Source: Streptomyces fragilis
GTDB lineage: Bacteria > Actinomycetota > Actinomycetes > Streptomycetales > Streptomycetaceae
Assembly (NCBI RefSeq): GCF_003112515.1
Contig: NZ_BEVZ01000001.1
Location: forward strand, 1 to 64,000
DNA length: 64,000 nucleotides
Reading direction: 5' to 3'
Under the pieces are notes generated by a model. That model did not search any database and had not been told where the DNA came from. It worked only from the letters and a program-made list of their open reading frames with translations. Positions 27,386 through 36,683 of this stretch are shown piece by piece. Numbering within the stretch: position 1 is the stretch's first letter; each line of letters opens with the position of its first letter. The position numbers and the translations under genes are program-made.

Positions 27386-28606
27386 GTGAGGGCGAAGTTG
27401 TCACTCACCCGGCCGCACCGGCGGGAGAGGGTCGCGCCGGACGGGCATGGCACCGGGGTGCCGCCCGTGTCGTCGCCCACCCCGTCCCGCCGTCGCCGGC
27501 TCCGGATCGCCGTCGTCACCCTCGGCACGCTCACGGCCGTGCTGCTGATCGCCGCTGTGCTGGCCGGCTGGGCCGCCTACAGCCGGCTCAGCGAGAACGT
27601 CACCTCCGACGACGCGACCGCCGCCGAGCTCGCCCGGCACGCCGCGGAGCGGCCGAAGCGGCTGGCCCCCGACGCGCGCAACGTGCTGCTGATCGGCTCC
27701 GACACCCGCTCCGGCAAGGGCAACACCCGCTACGGCCCGAACCTGGGCGGCGAGCGCTCCGACACCACGATCCTGCTGCACCTGGCCGGCGACCGGGACA
27801 GCGCCGTCGCCGTCTCCCTGCCGCGCGACCTGATGGTGCGCGTCCCCGCCTGCCGTGACCGCGACGGCCGCGGCACCACGGCGGCCCGCCTCGCCCAGTT
27901 CAACAGCGCCTTCTCCACGGGCGGCCCGGCCTGCACGATCCGCACCGTGGAGAAGATGACCGGGGTGCGCGTGGACCACCACATGGTGATCGACTTCCAC
28001 GGCTTCAAGGAGATGGTGGACGCCGTCGACGGCGTCGACATGTGCCTGGCCGGGCCGGTGCGGGACAAGGCGGCGAAGCTGGACCTCCCGGCCGGGCGGG
28101 TCACCCTGGACGGCGAGCAGGCCCTCGGCTGGGTCCGCGCCCGCAAGTCCCTCGGCGACGGCAGCGACACCGCGCGGATGGAACGGCAGCAGCGCTTCCT
28201 GGGCGCCCTGGTGCAGAAGGTCCGCAGCGACCACGTCCTGTACAACCCGCTGCGGCTCTACCCGGTGCTCCACGCGGCCACCTCCTCGCTGACCACGGAC
28301 CCGGGTCTGGCGGGGCTGCGCGACCTGTACGGCTTCGTGCGCGAGGTGCGCGGCATCCCCTCCGAGCGGATCCGGTTCACCACCGTGCCGCGCGAGGCGT
28401 ACCCGGCCGACCCCAACCGCGACCGGCTCCTGCAGCCGGCCGCCGGCCGCCTCTTCCGGCTGCTGCGCCACGACCGCCCGGTGCCCGTCGCGGCGCCGAC
28501 CGCCACCGCCCGCACGGGCGCCGTCGACGCGTCCGGCGTCCCCGCGGCGCCCGGCCCCTCGCCCTCGTTCAGCGGCAGGACCGCCGCGGAGGACCCCTGC
28601 CGGTGA
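27386..28606 (+). CDS. LCP family (LytR-CpsA-Psr) glycopolymer transferase 1
   Basis: A 406-residue type II membrane protein with a single anchor at about 39-65 and an extracellular LCP domain (NVLLIGSDTR, SDTTILLHL, SLPRDLMV, FNSAFSTGG). LCP proteins transfer lipid-linked glycopolymers to peptidoglycan. No LytR_C domain; the last 60 residues are Pro/Ala-rich. I use GTG at 27386, which has GAGG within the tandem repeat upstream; GTG at 27467 (27 residues shorter) is an equally fair choice. First of five LCP genes. Confidence 0.85.
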   Translation: MRAKLSLTRPHRRERVAPDGHGTGVPPVSSPTPSRRRRLRIAVVTLGTLTAVLLIAAVLAGWAAYSRLSENVTSDDATAAELARHAAERPKRLAPDARNVLLIGSDTRSGKGNTRYGPNLGGERSDTTILLHLAGDRDSAVAVSLPRDLMVRVPACRDRDGRGTTAARLAQFNSAFSTGGPACTIRTVEKMTGVRVDHHMVIDFHGFKEMVDAVDGVDMCLAGPVRDKAAKLDLPAGRVTLDGEQALGWVRARKSLGDGSDTARMERQQRFLGALVQKVRSDHVLYNPLRLYPVLHAATSSLTTDPGLAGLRDLYGFVREVRGIPSERIRFTTVPREAYPADPNRDRLLQPAAGRLFRLLRHDRPVPVAAPTATARTGAVDASGVPAAPGPSPSFSGRTAAEDPCR

Positions 28607-28848
28607 ACGACGGCCCACGCGGGCCGAAACACTTCCTTATGCCCGGCGTACCGCAGGTAAAACCATGGCCAAGGCGTCGCGCAGAGGTAACAGAATGGGG
28701 CAGATTGCCCGGTTGTAGGGAAGTGGAATGTGTCACCGTCGTCGCTGCGCGCCGTTGCGGGCGGATAGTGTGAGCGATCCGGTGCCCCGGCCAGGGTCCG
28801 CCCCGCTGTCGGCACCATGACGAGACCCCGCGCCTGGGGGAAGGCGCC

Positions 28849-30636
28849 GTGGCCCCGACGGAGGATTCAACAACCGTGGACGCGCATGGCCGTGGACGGG
28901 CGGACAACATCGATCCCGCCGACCAGTGGGTGCTCAACCCGCAGACCGGCGAGTACGAACTGCGACTGAGCAGTGCCGTTCCGCAGTCGGCGCCACCGCC
29001 GGTGCCGGGTCCGCGCCGCCCCGCTCCCCGCGAGGAGGGCACGCCGCGCGAGCGCACCTCCCACGAGGCCGGCTACAGCCGTGAGGCCCCCGCGCGTCCG
29101 CGTCCGGGCCGCGAGGTGCCGCCGCCGCGCAGGCGGCGCGGCGAGCCGGAGGAGCCGGAGACCGGCCGCCGCCGGGGCCGCCCGAAGAAGAAGAGCAAGG
29201 CCAGGAAGATCCTCGCCTGGACCGGCGGATCGCTGGCCTTCGTGATCCTCGCGACCTCGGGCTACGGCTACTGGTACATCAAGGACCTCGAGGACAACAT
29301 CCAGAAGACCAACTGCGGCGACGCCTGCTCCGACGGGTTCGCCAAGGACGAGGCCTTCAACCTCCTGATCATCGGCACCGACAAGCGCACCGGCAGCGGC
29401 AACAAGGGTTACGGCGACAAGAACAGCGTCGGCCACGCCGACACCACGCTGCTGCTGCACGTGGCCGAGGACCGCAGCAACGCCACGGTGCTGAGCATCC
29501 CGCGCGACCTCGTGATCGACATCCCGGACTGCGAGACCGTCTCGCAGGACGGCACCAGCAAGATCGTGCCGGGCACCCCGAACACCCGCTTCAACGAGAG
29601 CCTCGGGCAGGGCGGCCGCAACGCGGGCTGCACCGCGAAGACCATCAAGGAAGTCACGGGCATCAAGGTCGACCACTTCATGGTCGCCGACTTCAACGCC
29701 GTGAAGACGCTGACCGCGGCCATCGAAGGCGTCGAGGTGTGCGTCGAGAAGGCGGTCGACGACCCGAAGTCGCACCTGAAGCTGCCCGCCGGCAAGTCGA
29801 CCATCGAGGGCGAGCAGGCCCTCGCCTTCCTGCGCACCCGCTACAGCTTCGGCAACTCGGGCGACCTGGACCGGATCAAGGCCCAGCAGGCCTTCCTCGC
29901 CTCGATGATGCGGAAGATGTCCTCCGGCGACACCCTCAAGAGCCCCACCAAGCTCAACAACCTGGCGCAGGCCGCGACCAAGGCCCTCGAGGTCGACGAG
30001 GCGATCGGCTCGGTCTCGGTGCTCAAGGACATCGCGCTGGAGATCAAGAAGGTCAACCCGAAGAACATGTCCTTCGTGACGGTTCCGGTCGTCGACAACC
30101 CGGCCGAGCCGACCCCGGTCACCGTGGTGCCCAACCCGGCCAAGGCCCCGGAGGTCTTCGGCCTGATCCGCGAGGACGTCTCCTTCACCGAGGTGAAGAA
30201 GGAGAAGCAGAAGAAGAAGGACGCCGACGCCGCCCGCCTCAAGGGCTCCAAGGCCGACGCCGCCGACGTGCGGGTCCAGGTCTTCAACGGCGGCGCCAAG
30301 GCGGGCTCCGCCTCGGCGACCCTGACCTGGCTGCAGAACGACCAGGGCGTCCTCAAGTCGGACAACGGCGGCAACGCCGACGCGACGCAGGCGAGGACGA
30401 CGCTCGAGTACGCCCCGGACCAGGCCGACCAGGCCCGCGCGCTGGCCGCGATGATGGGGCTCCCGGGCTCGGCGCTCAAGGAGGGGGAGAGCGCCACCAA
30501 CGCCCAGGGCATGCCGACCATGACGCTGGTCCTGGGTGAGGACTTCAAGGGGGCGGGCGTGCCGCTGACCGCGCCGGAGAAGGCGCCGGACGACATCGAC
30601 AAGTCCACGGCCGACAAGGTCCAGTGCGCCAAGTAG
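28849..30636 (+). CDS. LCP family glycopolymer transferase 2 with LytR_C domain
   Basis: A 595-residue type II membrane protein. The first 115 residues are charged, Arg/Pro-rich and cytoplasmic; the anchor is at about 118-144; the LCP domain follows (FNLLIIGTDKR, HADTTLLLHV, SIPRDLVIDIP, FLRTRYSFGNSGDLDR). The region from about residue 475 to 570 is a LytR_C domain (VRVQVFNGGAKAGSA...). The GTG at 28849 has GGGGGAAGG upstream. The 242-bp gap upstream probably holds its promoter. Confidence 0.9.
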   Translation: MAPTEDSTTVDAHGRGRADNIDPADQWVLNPQTGEYELRLSSAVPQSAPPPVPGPRRPAPREEGTPRERTSHEAGYSREAPARPRPGREVPPPRRRRGEPEEPETGRRRGRPKKKSKARKILAWTGGSLAFVILATSGYGYWYIKDLEDNIQKTNCGDACSDGFAKDEAFNLLIIGTDKRTGSGNKGYGDKNSVGHADTTLLLHVAEDRSNATVLSIPRDLVIDIPDCETVSQDGTSKIVPGTPNTRFNESLGQGGRNAGCTAKTIKEVTGIKVDHFMVADFNAVKTLTAAIEGVEVCVEKAVDDPKSHLKLPAGKSTIEGEQALAFLRTRYSFGNSGDLDRIKAQQAFLASMMRKMSSGDTLKSPTKLNNLAQAATKALEVDEAIGSVSVLKDIALEIKKVNPKNMSFVTVPVVDNPAEPTPVTVVPNPAKAPEVFGLIREDVSFTEVKKEKQKKKDADAARLKGSKADAADVRVQVFNGGAKAGSASATLTWLQNDQGVLKSDNGGNADATQARTTLEYAPDQADQARALAAMMGLPGSALKEGESATNAQGMPTMTLVLGEDFKGAGVPLTAPEKAPDDIDKSTADKVQCAK

Positions 30637-30764
30637 CGCACGTCACAGTCGAGTTACCGAAACACACGGCACGAAGCACGCAACGAAAAGGCCGCCTCGC
30701 GCATCTCACAGGTGAGACGCGCGGGGCGGTCCCGTAGGCGAGCGAGGACAGGGGGAGGGGCACG

Positions 30765-32462
30765 ATGGCACAGACGCGTGTGCGCGGCGAGGGCCGGCGC
30801 CGCCGCTCTGCGGGGGACGCAGCCGACCTGGGGTGGGACGACAGCCTGTACGGGGCCGACCGCACCGAGGACGGACCGCTCGGCGAGGACGGGGACCGCT
30901 CCGACACGTCCCCGCGGGACGCCGGCCGGCACGGCGGCGGTGGTGGCCGCGGCAGCCGTAGACGCGGCAGCGGCGGGGGAAGAGGCCGCGTCCTGCGCTG
31001 GACGGGGCTGACGCTCGCCTTTCTGCTGGTCGGCACGGGCGTGGCGGGTTACCTGTACTACCAGCACCTCAACGGCAACATCAGGACCGATGCCCGCGCC
31101 GGCGGGAAGTCGCACGCCAAGAAGACCAAGCCCAACGCGGCCGGCCAGACTCCGCTGAACATCCTGATCATGGGGTCCGACGACCGCAACGACCCGCGGA
31201 ACCTGAAGCTGGGCGGCAGCAAGGACAACGTCGGCCAGAAGCCCCGCGCCGACGTGCAGATGCTCCTCCACATATCGGCGGACCGTAAGAACGCCTCGAT
31301 GGTGAGCATCCCGCGCGACACCATGGTGAAGATCCCCGAGTGCCGCGACGCCGAGGACGGCACGGTCTACCCGGCGGACTACGACATGATCAACTCCACG
31401 CTGCAGCGCGGCGGCCCCGGCTGCACGCTGTCGACCTGGGAGAACCTCACCGGGGTCTACATCGACCACTGGATCGTCATCGACTTCATCGGCGTGGTGG
31501 AGATGACGAACGCCATCGGCGGCGTTCCCGTCTGCGTCGAGGAGAACGTCTGGGACCGGTCGACGGCCATGCAGCGCGGCGGCTCCGGGCTGAAGCTCAA
31601 GGCCGGTACGCGCCCCATCAAGGGCAAGCAGGCGCTGCAGTGGCTGCGCACCCGGCACGCCTGGGGCAGCGACCCGATGCGTGCCAAGGCTCAGCAGATG
31701 TACATGAACTCGATGATGCGCGAGCTGCAGAGCAAGAGCATCTTCACCGACACCGGCGAACTGAGGAGACTCGCGGAGGCCGCCACCAAGGCGCTGAAGG
31801 TCTCCGAGGAGATCGGCACCGTCGCCAAGCTGGCCGACCTGGCGCTGGAGCTGAAGGACGTCCCGGTCAACCGGATCACCACGACCACGATGCCCAACGT
31901 CCCGTGGCCCCAGGACAACAACCGGCTGATACCCAAGCAGGGCGACGCCGACCAGCTGTGGGCGATGCTCCAGGACGACGTGCCCTTCGACAGCAACGGC
32001 AAGAAGAAGGGCGCGGACACCGGCCCCAAGGACGAGGCCGCCCCCGACGGGGAGATCGCCGTCCGGGTCCGCAACGGCACGGCCGACGAGACGCTCGGCC
32101 CCGTGTCGGGCCGCGCCCTGACGATCAAGGACACGCTGGTGGGCGAGGGCTTCGAGCTTGCCGCGGTGGACGAGGCCGCGGCGGATCCCGCCAAGCGGAC
32201 CGTGGTGCAGTACCCGAGCGCCGACCTCAAGGGCGACGCCCTGCGGGTCGCCACGTCGCTGGGCATCCCCGCCGCCTCGGTGAAGAAGTCCTCCGCGGTG
32301 GACGGCGTGACGCTGACGGTGGGCGGCGACTGGCGCGAGGGCACCAGCTACCCCAAGGAGAAGGTGCTGGAGGAGGGCAGGCTCCCCGACAGCGCGGGCG
32401 CGCAGAACGGCGCCGACACGAAGCAGTGCATGCCGGTCGCCGAGAAGATCTACACCTGGTAG
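30765..32462 (+). CDS. LCP family glycopolymer transferase 3 with LytR_C domain
   Basis: A 565-residue protein. Cytoplasmic head of about 75 residues, anchor at about 76-102, LCP domain (LNILIMGSDDR, VSIPRDTMVKIP, LRTRHAWGSDPMR) and a C-terminal LytR_C domain (IAVRVRNGTADETLG). Clear ribosome binding site AGGGGGAGGGG. It and LCP 2 are paralogues by architecture. Its last codons lie in a tandem repeat that continues beyond the stop. Confidence 0.9.
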   Translation: MAQTRVRGEGRRRRSAGDAADLGWDDSLYGADRTEDGPLGEDGDRSDTSPRDAGRHGGGGGRGSRRRGSGGGRGRVLRWTGLTLAFLLVGTGVAGYLYYQHLNGNIRTDARAGGKSHAKKTKPNAAGQTPLNILIMGSDDRNDPRNLKLGGSKDNVGQKPRADVQMLLHISADRKNASMVSIPRDTMVKIPECRDAEDGTVYPADYDMINSTLQRGGPGCTLSTWENLTGVYIDHWIVIDFIGVVEMTNAIGGVPVCVEENVWDRSTAMQRGGSGLKLKAGTRPIKGKQALQWLRTRHAWGSDPMRAKAQQMYMNSMMRELQSKSIFTDTGELRRLAEAATKALKVSEEIGTVAKLADLALELKDVPVNRITTTTMPNVPWPQDNNRLIPKQGDADQLWAMLQDDVPFDSNGKKKGADTGPKDEAAPDGEIAVRVRNGTADETLGPVSGRALTIKDTLVGEGFELAAVDEAAADPAKRTVVQYPSADLKGDALRVATSLGIPAASVKKSSAVDGVTLTVGGDWREGTSYPKEKVLEEGRLPDSAGAQNGADTKQCMPVAEKIYTW

Positions 32463-32537
32463 TCGCCCGGTCCGGTGGGCGCCCGGCCTGGTAGTCGCCC
32501 GGCCTGGTGGGCGCCCGGCCCGGTGGGCGCCTGGCCG
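32458..32537 (+). repeat. five 16-bp tandem repeats overlapping the stop codon
   Basis: Five units of the type GGTRGKCGCCCGGYCY at 32458, 32474, 32490, 32506 and 32522. The first supplies the TAG stop codon of LCP 3 and the third carries the same TAG. Followed at once by a large terminator. Confidence 0.85.
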
Positions 32538-32542
32538 CGCTG

Positions 32543-32591
32543 CCAACGGCGGAGGGCCCCGGTCGCATCGACCGGGGCCCTCCGCCGTTGG
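32543..32591. terminator. bidirectional terminator, 23-bp perfect stem
   Basis: Arms 32543-32565 and 32569-32591 pair without mismatch around a 3-nt loop, between the converging LCP 3 and GT2 genes. It is one of the strongest hairpins in the window. Confidence 0.9.
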
Positions 32592-32622
32592 AGTGCGGGA
32601 CGTGCGGGGATGTGGCGGCGCG

Positions 32623-33657
32623 TCAGTCGGCGGCCGGGGTGAGCACGGCCGGGCGGCGGGAGGCGATGACCTTGCGGGCCAGCGACTTCGGGCTGGTCAG
32701 GAAGCCCCAGCCCCAGGACATGTGCATGGTGGCCAGCGCGACCGGGATCTGCAGCCGCGCCTTGAGCGGGAGGCCCTTGCCGGCCGGGACGGACCCGGCC
32801 ACGATCGCGGCCAGGTAGCCGCCGGGCACCAGCAGCGCCCACGGGGTGAGCGCGACGCCCGCGACCAGGCCCGCGGCGATGGCACACACGGCGGTCGGCG
32901 GGGCGAGGTAGCGCAGGTTGATGGAACCCTGGTGGTAGCGGGCCACCACGTGCCGCCAGCGGCCGTAGTCCTTGTACTGCTTGGCGAGCGCCTTCACGCT
33001 GGGCCGCGGCCGGTAGGAGACCCGCAGTTCGGGCGAGAACCAGATCAGGCCGCCCGCCTCACGGATCCGGAAGTTGAGCTCCCAGTCCTGGGCGCGGATG
33101 AACTCCACGTTGTAGCCGCCCTGCTGCTCCAGCGCCTCACGGCGGAAGACGCCCAGGTAGACCGTCTCCGCCGGGCCGGCCGTGCCACCCGTGTGGAAGG
33201 CCGCGTTGCCCACGCCGATCTTCGAGGTCATGGCGGCGGCGACCGCGTGCTCCCAGTCGTTCTCGCCCTCGGCGTGCATGATGCCGCCGACGTTCTGCGC
33301 GCCGGTCTCCTCCAGGAGGCGGACGGCGGTGGCGATGTAGTTCGGGGAGAGCATCCCGTGGCCGTCGACGCGGACCACCACGGGGTGGCGGGAGGCGTTG
33401 ATCGCCGCGTTCAGGGCGGCGGGGGTGCGGCCGGTCGGGTTGGGGACCGTGTGCACCCGCGGGTCCTCGCGGACGAGTTCGGCGGCGATCTCGTCCGTGC
33501 GGTCCGTGGAGGGGCCGAGGGCGATCACGACCTCCATCTCGCCCGCGTACTCCTGGGCGAGGATCGCACGGACTGCCTCGCGAAGGTGCCGCTCCTCGTT
33601 GAGGACCGGCATGATCACGGACACGGCGGGAAGCTGCGCGGCGGAATTGGCGTTCAT
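32623..33657 (-). CDS. GT2 family glycosyltransferase, membrane-associated
   Basis: A 344-residue GT-A enzyme: PAVSVIMPVLNEERHLREAV at the N-terminus, the metal motif HGMLSPNY region with VRVDGHG, and RAQDWELNFRIREAG (catalytic/acceptor block). Two or three hydrophobic segments near residues 255-300 hold it at the membrane. It probably builds an envelope polysaccharide on a lipid carrier, fitting its position among LCP genes. Start ATG at 33657 is clear. Opposite strand to its neighbours, so separately transcribed. Confidence 0.88.
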   Translation of the reverse strand: MNANSAAQLPAVSVIMPVLNEERHLREAVRAILAQEYAGEMEVVIALGPSTDRTDEIAAELVREDPRVHTVPNPTGRTPAALNAAINASRHPVVVRVDGHGMLSPNYIATAVRLLEETGAQNVGGIMHAEGENDWEHAVAAAMTSKIGVGNAAFHTGGTAGPAETVYLGVFRREALEQQGGYNVEFIRAQDWELNFRIREAGGLIWFSPELRVSYRPRPSVKALAKQYKDYGRWRHVVARYHQGSINLRYLAPPTAVCAIAAGLVAGVALTPWALLVPGGYLAAIVAGSVPAGKGLPLKARLQIPVALATMHMSWGWGFLTSPKSLARKVIASRRPAVLTPAAD

Positions 33658-33819
33658 CAGGGCTCACGTTACCGCGATCGGGGGACACGGTCGCGCGCCG
33701 TCCTGCCTGGGGTCCGGGCTGCAGATCCTATCGGCCTACCGTGCTCACGGAACGGATGCATATGGCCCGTTTACGGAGCCCCCGGCCCTCCCCAGGCCCT
33801 CGTGGAGGTGTACCGCCCC

Positions 33820-35961
33820 ATGCCCGCCACACCGCCCCGACCGCCCGAACGACCGGACCCCCGGCGCCGTCGCCCGCAGCCCGGTCCGGTGCCGGGTTCC
33901 TCGCCCGCGCCCCGGGTCCCCCGGGGCGGGCGCACCGCCCCCCAGGGGCCCGACTCGCCTGCCGCGTCCCGGGCGGGGACGCCGCGGTCCGGGGCGCCCA
34001 CGGCCGGTCCCGCCTCACGGGGCGGGTCCTCGCGGGCGGCCGGGCGGCGGTCGGCATCGCCCCGTCCCTCCCGGACGGCCGACGGCTCGCCCGGACGGGA
34101 CGGCACCCTCCGGGCGAGCGGCGGAGCCGCCGGGCGGGACGGCGGCGGCCGGGGCGGGGACGGCCCGGTGGGTGGCGGCTGGGGCCGGCGGTCCGTGGGC
34201 CGTCGGTCCGTGGACGACCGGCCGGTGAGCGGACGACCGGTGGGCGGACGGTCGATGGACCGTCGGCAGGTGAGCGGCCGGTCGATGGACCGTCGGCAGG
34301 TGGGTGACCGATCGGTGAACGACCGCGCGATGGACGGTCGGCCGGTGGACCGTCGGCAGGTGGGCGGGCGGGTGGTGGGGCGTTCCGAGGGGAGTTCCGT
34401 GGGGCGCGTGCCCCGGGGGCCCCAGGGATCCCGGCGGGACGGCGGGCCGGGTGCAGGCACCGGGCGTCGCGGCTCCGGCCCGGGTTCCGGGTGGGGCTCC
34501 GGCGGCGACGGCGTGCCGCCGCGGAAGACGGGCGGCCCCGGTCGCGGCCGGGGCGGGCCCCGGCGGCCCGCGGGACGCCGGCGCGGATGGGGCGGTCGCA
34601 TGGTGACCGCCCTCTCGGTGACGGTCCTCGCCCTGGCCGGCGTGGGGCACTCGGTCCTGTCCGGGATCGACGACGGCATCGCGCGGATCGATCCGTTCCG
34701 CGACATGAAGAACCGCCCGCACGACGGCAACGGCACCAACGTCCTGGTGGTCGGCACGGACGGGCGGGACAAGGTCTCCGCGCAGGCGAGGCGCAAGTAC
34801 CGCCTCGGGGGCACGCCGTGCCACTGCACGGACACCGTGATGATCGTCCACATCTCCGAGGACCGGGACCGGGCCAGTGTGGTGAGCCTGCCGCGCGACT
34901 CGTTCGCGGTGGCGCCCGAGTACACGGAGCCCGCCACCGGCAGGAAACGGGCCGCGCACCCGGTGCGGCTGAACGCCGCCTACGCCGAGGGCGGACCGGA
35001 GCTGACCGTGCGGACGGTGGAGAGGATGACCGCCGTGAAGATCGACCACTACGTGGAGGTCGACTTCACCAGCTTCATCCGCACCGTCGACGTGCTGGGC
35101 GGGGTGCGGATCTGCACGATCGACCCGCTGAAGGACTCGCACACGGGCCTGGACCTGGCGCCCGGGCAGCACCGGCTGGACGGCGGGCGGGCCCTGCAGT
35201 ACGTCCGCTCCCGGCACGTGGACGCGGCGTCCGACTTCGGGCGGATGCACCGCCAGCAGCGGTTCCTGGCGGCGCTGATCGAGCAGGCCACCTCCTCCGG
35301 GGTGCTGCTCAACCCGGTCAAGCTGCGCGACGTGGCCGGCACGGTCCTGGACTCGGTGCGGGCGGACCGCGGCTTCGGAGCGGGCGTGATGATCGACCTG
35401 GGGCGGGCGATGCGGCACTTCTCGCCGTCCTCGTCGGAGTTCACCACGGTGCCGATCGCCGACCGCAGGTACCGGGCCCGGGGCGTCGTCGGCGAGACGC
35501 TCAAGTGGGACGAGAGGAAGGCGCGGCGCATCTTCGCCGCGCTGCGCGCCGACCAGCCGCTGGCGCCGCACGTCGCGAAGCGGCCCAAGGCGCTGCGGGT
35601 GCCGGTGGCGCCGGAGCAGATCCGGGTCCAGGTGGAGAACGGGACCCTGACGCCCGGACTCGGCAGGCGGGTGGACGCCAGGCTGGCGGCGACGGGGTTC
35701 GTGACGACCGGGAGGCCGGTGAACGCGGCGGACCGGGCGGTGCGGCGGACGGTGGTGCTGTACGACCCCCGCTGGGACCGCTCCGCGCGGTCCCTCGCGG
35801 CGGCGCTCCCCGGCAGCGAGCTGCGGGCCCGGCCGGGGCTGGGGCCGACGCTGCGGGTCCTGGCGGGGGCCGACTTCCACGGGGTGCGGCGGGTGCGGGC
35901 GGAGGACCCCTACCAGGGCGAGGACGGCGTCGTCACGGGCGACCAGGTCGTCTGCGAGTGA
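33820..35961 (+). CDS. LCP family protein 4 with 260-residue repetitive cytoplasmic arm
   Basis: A 713-residue LCP protein. A GGAGGTG site precedes the ATG at 33820 by 9 nt; the open frame runs much further upstream but is a shadow of the GT2 gene. Residues 1-260 are Pro/Arg/Gly-rich and repetitive, the anchor is at about 261-283, then the LCP domain (NVLVVGTDGRDK, SLPRDSFAV, VRSRHVDAASDFGRMH) and a LytR_C domain from about residue 600. The arm is far longer than the 20-120 residues in the other four LCPs here and is probably disordered. Confidence 0.88.
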   Translation: MPATPPRPPERPDPRRRRPQPGPVPGSSPAPRVPRGGRTAPQGPDSPAASRAGTPRSGAPTAGPASRGGSSRAAGRRSASPRPSRTADGSPGRDGTLRASGGAAGRDGGGRGGDGPVGGGWGRRSVGRRSVDDRPVSGRPVGGRSMDRRQVSGRSMDRRQVGDRSVNDRAMDGRPVDRRQVGGRVVGRSEGSSVGRVPRGPQGSRRDGGPGAGTGRRGSGPGSGWGSGGDGVPPRKTGGPGRGRGGPRRPAGRRRGWGGRMVTALSVTVLALAGVGHSVLSGIDDGIARIDPFRDMKNRPHDGNGTNVLVVGTDGRDKVSAQARRKYRLGGTPCHCTDTVMIVHISEDRDRASVVSLPRDSFAVAPEYTEPATGRKRAAHPVRLNAAYAEGGPELTVRTVERMTAVKIDHYVEVDFTSFIRTVDVLGGVRICTIDPLKDSHTGLDLAPGQHRLDGGRALQYVRSRHVDAASDFGRMHRQQRFLAALIEQATSSGVLLNPVKLRDVAGTVLDSVRADRGFGAGVMIDLGRAMRHFSPSSSEFTTVPIADRRYRARGVVGETLKWDERKARRIFAALRADQPLAPHVAKRPKALRVPVAPEQIRVQVENGTLTPGLGRRVDARLAATGFVTTGRPVNAADRAVRRTVVLYDPRWDRSARSLAAALPGSELRARPGLGPTLRVLAGADFHGVRRVRAEDPYQGEDGVVTGDQVVCE
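34190..34380 (+). repeat. 30-bp tandem repeats encoding RSMDRRQV-type units
   Basis: About six 30-bp units encode 10-residue repeats such as GRSMDRRQVS, GRSMDRRQVG, DRSVNDRAMD, GRPVDRRQVG. Two consecutive units (34250-34272 and 34280-34302) are identical over 23 bp. Confidence 0.85.
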
Positions 35962-35963
35962 CC

Positions 35964-35998
35964 CGGGGAGGCTGAGGCCTTCCCCGCCCGCGCGGGGA
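35964..35998. terminator. terminator between LCP 4 and the thioesterase
   Basis: TCCCCGC (35981-35987) pairs with GCGGGGA (35992-35998); an overlapping GGGGAGGC/GCCTTCCCC stem begins at 35964. The genes converge with only 38 bp between their stops. Confidence 0.55.
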
Positions 35999-35999
35999 G

Positions 36000-36551
36000 T
36001 CAGTCGGCGAGCCCGGCGGCGGTGCGCTGCTCGCGGAGTTCGAGGATGGCGCGCCGCCGCGCCAGCCGGTGGCTGCGGCGGATCTGCGCCTCCTGGCACC
36101 GCCGCCGGTCCTGTTCCGTCTCCGGGATCACCGGCGGCACCGGCCGCGGCTTCCCGCCCTCGTCGACCGCCGCGAACACCAGGTACGCCGACCCCACGTG
36201 GCTGAGCGGCACGGACTCGTTCCACCGCTCGGTGAGCACCTTCACGCCGATCTCCATCGAGGTGCGCCCCGTCCAGTTCACCTGGGCGCGCACGTGGACC
36301 ACGTCGCCGACCCGGACCGGCTGGAGGAAGGCCATCTCGTCCATGGACGCGGTGACAGCGGGCCCCTCGGAGTGCCGGCCTGCGACCGCCCCGGCGGCGT
36401 CGTCCACCAGTTTCATGATCACACCGCCGTGCACGGTACCCAGGAGGTTGGTGTCGTGGTGGGTCATGATGTGGCTCAGCGTGAGGCGTGAAGCGGACGC
36501 GGGCTTGCCCGCGGCTATGCCGGAATCGGAGGTCAGGGCCTGTTCTGTCAT
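36000..36551 (-). CDS. acyl-CoA thioesterase (hotdog fold)
   Basis: A 183-residue cytoplasmic thioesterase of the YciA/ACOT type: HHDTNLLGTVHGGVIMKLVDDAAG contains the hotdog-helix and catalytic aspartate, and FLQPVRVGDVVHVRAQV follows. It would hydrolyse acyl-CoA esters. Start ATG at 36551 with AAGG at 8 nt; a GTG 9 nt further upstream is possible. It divides LCP 4 from LCP 5 on the other strand. The C-terminal 40 residues are Arg-rich. Confidence 0.88.
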   Translation of the reverse strand: MTEQALTSDSGIAAGKPASASRLTLSHIMTHHDTNLLGTVHGGVIMKLVDDAAGAVAGRHSEGPAVTASMDEMAFLQPVRVGDVVHVRAQVNWTGRTSMEIGVKVLTERWNESVPLSHVGSAYLVFAAVDEGGKPRPVPPVIPETEQDRRRCQEAQIRRSHRLARRRAILELREQRTAAGLAD

Positions 36552-36683
36552 GCCCTCCACCTTATGCCGGATCTTTTCCCCCGCCCGATTTGTCCCCGTT
36601 CATGTGTCGGGTTCGCAACAGCCGGGCCCCGGGTTTTCCACAGGCCTTCTGGGGGCCCCTTCCGAACGTGCACACTGTCGGTC

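Noticed and set aside
32593-33819. N-terminal extension of LCP 4
   Set aside because: It lies opposite the GT2 gene, has no family match, and a strong GGAGGTG site marks 33820 as start.
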